Assembly: GCA_009103225.1 (NCBI GenBank)
Contig: RHPI01003389.1
Location: forward strand, 447,968 to 511,967
From: Chlorokybus atmophyticus
Lineage: Eukaryota; Streptophyta; Chlorokybophyceae; Chlorokybales; Chlorokybaceae
DNA: 64,000 nucleotides
Direction: 5' to 3'
Both the position numbers and the translations under genes were made by a program. Positions within the stretch are counted from its first letter, which is position 1; each line of letters begins with the position of its first letter. The notes below the pieces were generated by a model. That model worked only from the letters and a program-made list of their open reading frames with translations. It had not been told where the DNA came from and ran no database searches. Shown here piece after piece: positions 56,229 to 64,000 of the stretch.

Positions 56229-57779
56229 TGCCCTTCACACCCGCAATCTGCACGCAACAACAGAAGCCTCATGTGAGGGAGCGCTTCTGCAAGCACGCAA
56301 ACATACCGCAATTGCATGCAGACATGACTAGCAAAGGAACGCAGCTGCTGCTACATTGAGAGCAGCTGCTGGGAATGTCTGGTGAGGGCGGGAAGATTTC
56401 ATCTCAGTAATCCAACAGCGCTTACTAGTGGCAGCCAAAAGCCAAGATCAGCATGCACAGCAGTGTTGACAGCTCGACCGCTGAGTGCTCATGTGCGTTT
56501 CTCCCACGCGATCTGACATCGACATGCCATGAGACGCTACCAGAAGTCCAGCCACCCAACTAGCAACCTGGCTTCACAAAAATAGTTGCAAACTGCTGTC
56601 TTAACCTGCTATCAGACTCATGCACCTTCCCCCATCGTTCAACATGGCACAACAGGATTGCGCTGCTTAAAAAGAGTTCATCAAGGCACTATTCCGTGTC
56701 CAAGTCTAACTATACGTATACCAAGAATGCAAACAGCAGTTGGGCAGGTATGTACTTGAGGCGGTGTTGACGCTTTGAGACAGGCATCAAGCACTGGGCG
56801 ATTGGCACAAACGCAGTCGCAGCCAAATCAACACTTGCTCTGACAGCTGCTCTATTATCGTTGTTCTCGCTTGAGCAGCCAGCGGGCTTCTCCAACCTAG
56901 CATACCTTGACTGGCCAACGACAACGCAAGAGCAGCCAACAAAAAGCATTCTTCACGAGTTGTGTGATGTTGTTGTGGACGATTATTTTTGTATCAATTG
57001 CTCTGACTTGATCAGCACTTCATCTCGCCAATCATCATCCACTAGCATCAAACACCTGCTTTCCAGCCGCCCTCTCTCCCGTCAACACTGGCGCTTCTCA
57101 CGCCTGTTCATGTCCCAGCCCAACACGCGCGCATCCTCCCACTCCCCAGCAGCACCAGCGCCCCTTCCCGCCTGCATGACCCACAGCCGCACACAGGCCT
57201 GGCTGCCTCCGCCGTCTGGCGCGCGCCTTGGCAAGGGCGGCGGTGGCAGCGCCGGCAGCGGCGGCGACAACGTCGCCTGCTTTCGCCACGTGTCCAGTGT
57301 GGACCAAAAGGTGGCACTTATGACAGCAAACTTCCGGTACGCACCAGTACCATACGCTGCGTACCGCACGCAAGGGGAAAGATTCTCCTTCCTTCCATTG
57401 TCGCGAAAGCAGACTGTTCGATCCGGCGCCGCGCATACCCCCAGAACCGAGCCGGATCGGCGGAACCAAAATCCTAAGCCTAAGCCTAAGCCTAAGCCTA
57501 AGCCTAAGCCCAAGCCCACAATGTGTCATCAGCCCTAAATTAGGCAGGCCGAAAGGGGCCTTCAGCGAGAGCTGTGTGGGGAGCACGTGATGACGACAAC
57601 GACGATCCCCTGGGCGGCGGCGGGAGGGAAGTGGTGAAGGGCTGCCAGGCTTACTAGTGGTGACACGCAGGAAGAGATATGAGGGGAGATAAGAGTGATG
57701 GGTAGCAGTGGTTATCAGTAGTGGTACTAGCAGTGACGACAACGAGCGAGAGGGTGGGTTGTTTGTTGGGTGCGCAAGG
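56229..57779. other. Divergent intergenic region, ABCA / myosin
   Basis: Contains promoters of both genes and a plus-strand open frame 56861-57538 (225 codons) whose second half (MTANFRYAPVPYAAYRTQGE) looks more protein-like than its first. A 282-codon frame runs antisense to it. Neither matches a family I know. I do not call a gene. Confidence 0.4.
57473..57516. repeat. Short CCTAAG hexamer array
   Basis: Six consecutive CCTAAG units and variant CCCAAG copies. On the other strand the unit reads TTAGGC. It lies about 260 bp upstream of the myosin start, inside a non-coding stretch. Confidence 0.85.
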
Positions 57780-60700
57780 ATGTCGCGGCCTGCGCCGGGA
57801 AGCCCTTCAGGAAGAAGTAAGCGAGCTCTGTGTGGTGACACTGTGCACCGATTTGTAATGTACACGCACGCAGCACCTTGCAGCTTGCATTGTGCAGAGG
57901 ACTGAGCCAGTTGCCATGAGGTACAAAACTCAGCCGCGCATAGCACAGTCTCAGCAACCAGTCCGCACGCAGACAGCTTGATGCTGCCCTGTCAGCAAAC
58001 TACAAATTCATCCTGCCTCTAGTAGATCAGCAGACACATTGCGAATCCGACTGCATCACCATCATTAACACAAGCATCGTCATCGTCACCATCTGATTGT
58101 TGTAAAATCATGTTCTGTTCTCCCACCCCTGCACCCAGATGGCACTCCCCCTCGCTCTCGCCAGTCTTCAACGACAACCACCACCCCATCGAGCTCCTTT
58201 GGCCTCCCCTCTTCCTCCTCCCCCAGCACGAGCACGCTCTCCCGTCCCGGCCCCCGCCACCGCCTCTCCTCCTCGTGGGGTTCCGCGCAGGACGGGGCGT
58301 GGCTCAAGAAGGACGTGCGCGTGTGGGTGTTGCTGTTGGGAGTGGGTCAAAGAGGAGGAGGAGGAGAGAGTGGTGATGAGGGTGGAGGAGCAGCGCAGTG
58401 GGTTGGCGGGAGCGTGGTTGGGGTCGATGACGCCAGCGGGGCCGTGGGAGTAATGTTAGATGGTGAGGGTAAGAAGGTTGTGAAGTTGGACAGGAGCGAG
58501 GTGATGCCTGCCAACCCCCCCATGCTCGAGGCTGTCGAGGACCTGACCCAACTCAGCTTCCTCAACGAGCCGTCGGTGCTGCACGCGCTGAGGCTGAGAT
58601 ACGCCGAGGACGAGATATACACGCGCGCGGGACCCGTCCTCATCGCGGTCAACCCGTTCAGGAAGCTGGAGCATCTCTATACAAGTGACAAAGCGGAAAT
58701 GTACAGGGCGCGAGCGGAGGGGTCGGAAGCACCGCACGTGTTCCATACAGCGGACTCGGCCTTCCAAGCCATGATGAAGAGTAAGAGTGTGGTTGTGGCC
58801 TGTGCATGCACGTGTGTGTACGCAGGTGTGCGTGTCTGCATATGGGCGAACGCGTGTTCGTGAGAACATGCAAGCATGCGTGCATGTGCGCGCGTGTGCG
58901 TGTGCGTGCTTTTGTAAGAGAGCATGCGCACATGTGTGTGCTGGGTCGTCAGCATTTCCTTTCCATGCAATACAAAGCTGACCTGACAGAGGACTGCACA
59001 CAAGTGACATCTCTTTCGTGTTGCTTTGTGCAGATGGAACCAACCAGTCGCTCATCATCAGCGGTGAATCGGGTGCTGGTAAGACGGAGACGGCCAAGAT
59101 CGCGATGCGTTACCTTGCTTCTCTTGGTTCGACGGACGGTTACAACGGCGGTGCGGCCCTCATCGAGGACGAGATCCTCGGCACCAACCCCATCCTGGAG
59201 GCATTTGGCAACGCCAAGACGCTGCGCAACAACAACTCCTCGCGCTTTGTGAGTGCAGTGGTCTTTGGGTTGCTTCGCATGCTCTTACTCATTCGTCCGT
59301 CTCACACGAGAGTGCATTTGTGACAGGGTAAACTCATCGACATACACTTTGACCCCGTCACCGGACGCATGGCTGGCGCCAACATTGAAACATGTGAGTG
59401 TGTGGCTCAACTCGCCCTTTCTTGTCAATTCGTTTTCCACACGAGCGTGAGGCTGTTTACGTGCGTGACGTGGCTCTGAACTCTCGTTCTGTTCCGTGCA
59501 GACCTGCTCGAGAAGGTAAGAGCGTCACAGGCGTTTGCACCGGTGTTGTGCAACAGGTATCAACAGAGGGTTGAAGCCCATTCAATTGCTAACTTTGTTT
59601 GCTTCGCTTGTTTTTGCGCAGTCGCGCGTGGTTCAGCAGGCTCAGGGCGAACGCTCCTACCACGTCTTCTACCAACTCTGCGCCGGCGCCGACACCTCCC
59701 TCCGCAGTAAGAAAGAGACTAGTGCTTGTGTGTGAAGCTTGTATGAGTCATGTACACATATCCATTAACAATCACCCCCAGGTTCGTTGCGTCTGCTCCC
59801 CGCCGAGCGCTACCGCTACCTGGACCAGTCCGGTTGCACCCGCGTGGACGGTACGGACGACGCGGCGGAGTTCGCTCTCCTGAGAGGGGCGCTGACGCTG
59901 TGCGGGATCGGGGAGGACGAGCAGAGGGACGCCTGGAGGCTGTTGGCGGCGATACTGTGGCTCGGGAATGTGGAGTTCGTGCAGAAGGAGGGGGATGAGG
60001 AGTCCGTACGCGCGGACAACGACGAGGGTGAGGGGCTGGATATAGTAGTACAGCGTGGTGGACCAAGTGATGCAGCGCAACACGCACACGAGCACAAAAA
60101 CAAACACCCACACCCACGTGCATGCACGTATACGCATACGCACACGCACACGTACACCGCGTGAGTGCACATGTGCGCACCCACTCTCCCCCTCCCCCTC
60201 CCCCTCACCTTTACCCTCACTCACCCTCACACCCCCGCAGCTCTCTCCACCGCCGCCTCCCTCCTCTCCGTCCCCCCCTCTTCCCTCGGCCTCGCCTTGA
60301 CCGAGCGTCGCATCCACGTCCACCACGAGGTGGTCACCCAGCGCCTCCGCCTCGAACAGGCTCAGGAGTCTCGTGATGCTTTGGCGAAGGCCATCTACGC
60401 CGCGCTGTTCGGCTGGCTGGTGGATAGAGTGAATAGAGCGCTCGCGGAGGGGAATAAGAAGAGGAGGACCGGGAGGACCATCAGTATACTGGATATATAC
60501 GGGTTTGAGAGCTTTGCCAGGAATAGCTTCGAGCAGTTCTGTATCAACTATGCGAATGAACGGCTGCAGCAGCACTTCAATGGACACCTGTTCAAGCTTG
60601 AGCAGGAGGTGCGTGGGGGTGTGTAAGGGACGGTTGGCTTGGGGGTGTGGTTGGGTGGTAAATTGACACTGTGCGCGTGCAGGAGTACAGCAGGGAGGGC

Positions 60701-63189
60701 ATTGACTGGACCAACATCGAGTTTGACGACAACCAAGAGTGTCTTGACCTCATTGAAAAGGTGGGGACAAGTTTTGTCGTTGGGCGTGTGCATGTGCGTG
60801 CATATGTGAGTTCGCGAGCGTGTGTAGTCACACAACCGCCACACGCAGAGGCCGCTGGGAGTCCTTTCTCTTCTTGACGAGGAGTGCGTGTTCCCCAACG
60901 GCAGCGACGCCTCCTTCGTCGAGAAGCTGTCTGCCAACCTTTCCTCCAATTCTCACTTCCGCGCCGACCCGACGGACCCGTGCGGGTTCCGCGTGGCGCA
61001 CACGGCGGGGGACGTATGCTACGACGCGGAGGGGTTCCTGGACAAGAACAAGGATTTGTTACATGCGGATTTACTGGGACTCATTGCGGGGAGCGCGATG
61101 CCACTACTGCAGAAGATTGCAGCGGCACTCTCTGCCGCCGACACAATTGTGAGTGTGGGGATGTTGTGTCTCACCATGCTCACCCTCACAAACAACAAAC
61201 TGAGTTGGGTACTGCAGGGCGCAAAGAGGGGAGCCAACGGGGCTGCAAACAGGGCCCCGAGCGTCTCGCAGATGCAGTCCGTGGGCTCCCGCTTTAAGGT
61301 AAGTTATTTTGATCACAGGATCGACAAACTTGTAACGATGCATAACGTGTGCCACTGTTTCAAACGCAACATTTCCCCCACCACAGGCTCAGCTTGCGGC
61401 TCTGATGGCTCGTCTCGACGCGACGGAGCCTCACTACGTTCGTTGCATGAAGCCGAATGCGTTGCAGCGTCCGTCGCGGCTGGACGCGGGACTGCTGCTA
61501 CACCAGCTCAGATGCTGCGGAGTCCTCGAAGTCATTCGCATCTCACAACTGGGATACCCATCAAGACACGCACACACATTCTTCGCAGACAGGTACGGGA
61601 TCACAACACACACCATGATAATCGTCACTATCACCATCACTATCATTGACCCAACTTACTCGTATCACACACAGGTACTCTTTCTTGCTTCCTCGTGAGG
61701 TGGGTGGTAGAGACTCTGCGGACGTGTGTCGCGAGCTCCTTCGTCACTTCCGCATCCCCGCGGGGGCGTACCAGATGGGTCACACCAAGCTGTTCTTCCG
61801 GCCGGGACAGATGGGCATCATCGAGGACATGCGAGCGAGGACGCTCGCGGCCGTTGTCGTCATACAGAAGGAGTGGAGAAGACTGTGCGCGAGACGGGCG
61901 TACCTACGACTGCGCGCAGCAACCGTCTACTGCCAATCACGTACGGGGAGTTGGTGTTGTGTGCATGTGTATGTGCGACACCTGGCAGAGAGCAAGGTCT
62001 CACTGTATGATATCTGCGCACAGGTGTGAAGGCAAGGTTTGCGAGGCGTCGCTACGCGGTGCTTGTGAGGCAGCACCGCGCGAGCCGGGTTATTGGCCGT
62101 CACGCACGAGGGCTCGTTGTGCGCAGTCGGTACCAACGGCTCCAGACAGGGGCTGTGGTGTTGCAGCGAGGTACGTACGTTGGTGTGTGTATGCGCATGC
62201 ATGCGTGGGAAGGAGAGACATCGTGAGACACCATGTGAACGTGTCTGTCTCTTCGTGCTTCAGCTTGGAGACGGCGGATTGCGAGGGTGAGAGCGAGGGA
62301 GGCCATGTTGAAGAGGAGGCAACAACAACAACAACAGCGAGAAGCAAAGGACTCCACTCGCACCTCCTCTGTTCGTGCAGACACCCTCTCCGACAAGGAG
62401 AACAGCGCCCCGCGCGACGCCAACGTGGTGGCAACGGTGCCCAGACCCGCGCAGCCCAAGGTCTTGACCCCCGCCGCCGCCAACGTCGTGGAGAAGGCGC
62501 CCGTAATGCATCATCAACACGAGGCGTGGGAGGCCGAGTCGCGGGCGCGTCTGGTGGCACGCGTGGAGGAGCTGGAGGCCAGCTGGATGGCGGGCACGGG
62601 GAGCGTCGGGCGCGCACTCGCCAAGGCCGCAGGCGCACTGCAGGACAACAACAACAACACCGACAAGACGGGAGCCAACGGACGCAAGGGGGGACACCAT
62701 CCCAACACACGCACGTATCACCTGCTCCCGCCCGAGGCCGCCAACGATGCCAATGCAAAGGATCCCAATAACACGCACAAGGACACAAACCAAGAGCCGG
62801 GCACACCCGGTAAGACCCGCGACAACGCCATGACTCCCATGCAGAAGTTGGCGGAGGAGTACGAGAGCAAGACCCGCATCTTCGACGACGACGCGGACTT
62901 CCTGGTGGAGGTGAAGGACGGCCGCTCCGTCGCCAACCTCGACCCGGACACCGAGTTCAAGAACCTCAAGAAGAGGTTCGACGCGTGGAAGAAGGACTTC
63001 AAGGCGAGGCTCAGGGACACGCGGGTCATGCTGGATAAGCTGGAGAAGAGCGGACACGCAGCACGAGGCAACTTGATGACGCACGCAGGAGGGGAGGCCA
63101 AGCTTAGCAACAATGCTCCTGCTGCAATGCTAGTGCCGGATAGCCCCACCACCGCCAAGAAGAAGAAGAAGTGGTGGGGAAAGTCATGA
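57780..63189 (+). CDS. Class VIII-like myosin heavy chain
   Basis: Fifteen exons: 57780-57816, 58139-58780, 59034-59248, 59327-59393, 59502-59515, 59622-59706, 59782-60027, 60241-60608, 60683-60760, 60849-61148, 61218-61298, 61387-61592, 61675-61940, 62024-62170, 62264-63189; 1225 residues, phases exact. An N-terminal Ser/Pro-rich extension and SH3-like part precede the motor: [21 protein letters not shown]-loop GESGAGKT (237-244), switch I NNNSSRF (292-298), switch II DIYGFE (520-525) and converter [14 protein letters not shown]. Then come three to four IQ motifs (about 838-930) for light chains or calmodulin, a Gln-rich stretch and a charged tail. Motor sequence and total length agree best with plant class VIII, which links actin to plasma membrane, plasmodesmata and division sites. 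Exon 1 is inferred from an ATG, a good donor and matching phase. Exon 5 is 14 bases. Confidence 0.93.
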
Positions 63190-64000
63190 GTGGTACACAT
63201 GGGTAGTAGTCCAGTGATGTGTAGGTTTCGTAACAGTTATGTGATCAGCATGTTGCAGGGGACGCCGCGCCTTAGCTGAATGCAATAGGTTGATGCAACA
63301 ATTGCACATGCGTGCTGTCCAACTCAAGTGTGACGGTGCTAACACTCACGCCTGCCTCATACTGACTCCGCATGTCAAGTCATATTGGTGTGAAGTGGAT
63401 ACACGCATAAATGTGCCATGTGCTCCAAAAGATCACCTTGAAGTCATGAAAAGGTGTGAAGCTGTCACAAGTTCAATGCCCGCTTTCTACGAGACCGTTG
63501 CATCATGTTGCTAACAAGGGAACCACTCTGGCAGCTTGTGGGTATTGTAATCAAAACAACGTTTGAGGGAATGCTCCTGCTTTGCAGCAAGTACAAGTGT
63601 ATGTATAAAGTTGAAAAGCATGCAACCATGGCGGGTAGTGAAGTTTGAAGTCTGTATTTGAATTATAATAATATACTACTTAAGTGGAGGTAAGCAGCTA
63701 ATGACATATTGAGTAAATCACTTGCATTTCTTTGGGCATCGTCTATACATATGACTTGCATATTTGCGTGAACAATTGTATGTTGGTATATTTAATTGTA
63801 CAGAAACATCATTCAAGCTATGTAATACGGCGCCTTAATGTATTGTTTATGGCAGCAAAAGTCACTGTTTTGAGTAGCGCCACATGTCCATATATGTTCC
63901 ATACCATGTATGTTACAAGCTATTAACGAGGTCATTAACCGTACTTATCTGTATAAAAGCCCCCTGATTGTAAAAGGGGCTTGTATTCGTCGAATCCGGG
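63190..64000. other. 3' flank of the myosin gene to window end
   Basis: No coding sequence found. The last 60 bases carry TATAAAA followed by AAGCCCC and GGGGCTT arms, which could be part of another element cut by the window edge. Confidence 0.4.

Noticed and set aside
57098-57946. Minus-strand open frame of 282 codons
   Set aside because: It overlaps the first myosin exon on the other strand, is rich in Leu/Arg runs from the hexamer array, and shows no family motif.
1-64000. CRISPR arrays, bacterial operons or integrated viral genomes
   Set aside because: No spaced direct repeats, no ribosome-binding-site spacing and no capsid or polymerase genes outside the retroelements. The introns show nuclear eukaryotic DNA.

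Overview
The window is a piece of nuclear genome from a photosynthetic eukaryote, most likely of the green lineage. Coding exons are split by many GT-AG introns. One gene encodes a class VIII-type myosin, a class known from land plants and green algae. Two genes encode plastid-type proteins (a DUF3531 homologue, and a protein with a plastid-transit-like N terminus, a putative LPA1/REP27-like membrane segment and an O-methyltransferase). The species cannot be named from this sequence.

Positions 1 to about 27,000 are an almost pure nest of retroelements with no host gene that I can support. A Ty3/gypsy chromovirus (1763-7813, 339-bp LTRs, CCTAC target duplication) sits inside an older copia-type LTR. 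Three copia-type LTR families, called A, B and C here, follow as gag-only elements, solo LTRs and one pol-bearing element. A degenerate DIRS-like tyrosine-recombinase retroelement on the minus strand (about 26990 down to 13860) has been split by copia element C (15493-22382). Element C is split by element B (18418-20802), and B is split by a solo LTR of family A (18933-19394). The DIRS-like element also holds a TRIM (25561-26093) and a TIR element (23458-24022). Target duplications support most of these layers.

Positions 27,150-29,990 carry nothing I recognise. From 30,000 to 63,200 the window is gene-rich: DUF3531 protein (-), a 727-bp assembly gap, TSSC4-like protein (+), LPA1-like/O-methyltransferase fusion (-), aldo-keto reductase (-), TAP42/IGBP1 (+), ZCRB1 (U11/U12 snRNP protein, -), ferritin-like desiccation-related gene or pseudogene (+), full-size ABCA transporter (-) and class VIII-like myosin (+). 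I worked out exon structures from splice motifs, reading phase and family alignment. Eight of the nine gene models sum to an exact multiple of three, which supports them. Of the 59 introns placed in these eight genes, 58 are GT-AG, one is GC-AG, and none has a U12-type donor.

The genes do not form one pathway. They are ordinary housekeeping, plastid, transport and cytoskeletal functions, several in divergent or convergent pairs. TSSC4 (U5 snRNP assembly) and ZCRB1 (minor spliceosome) both relate to splicing.
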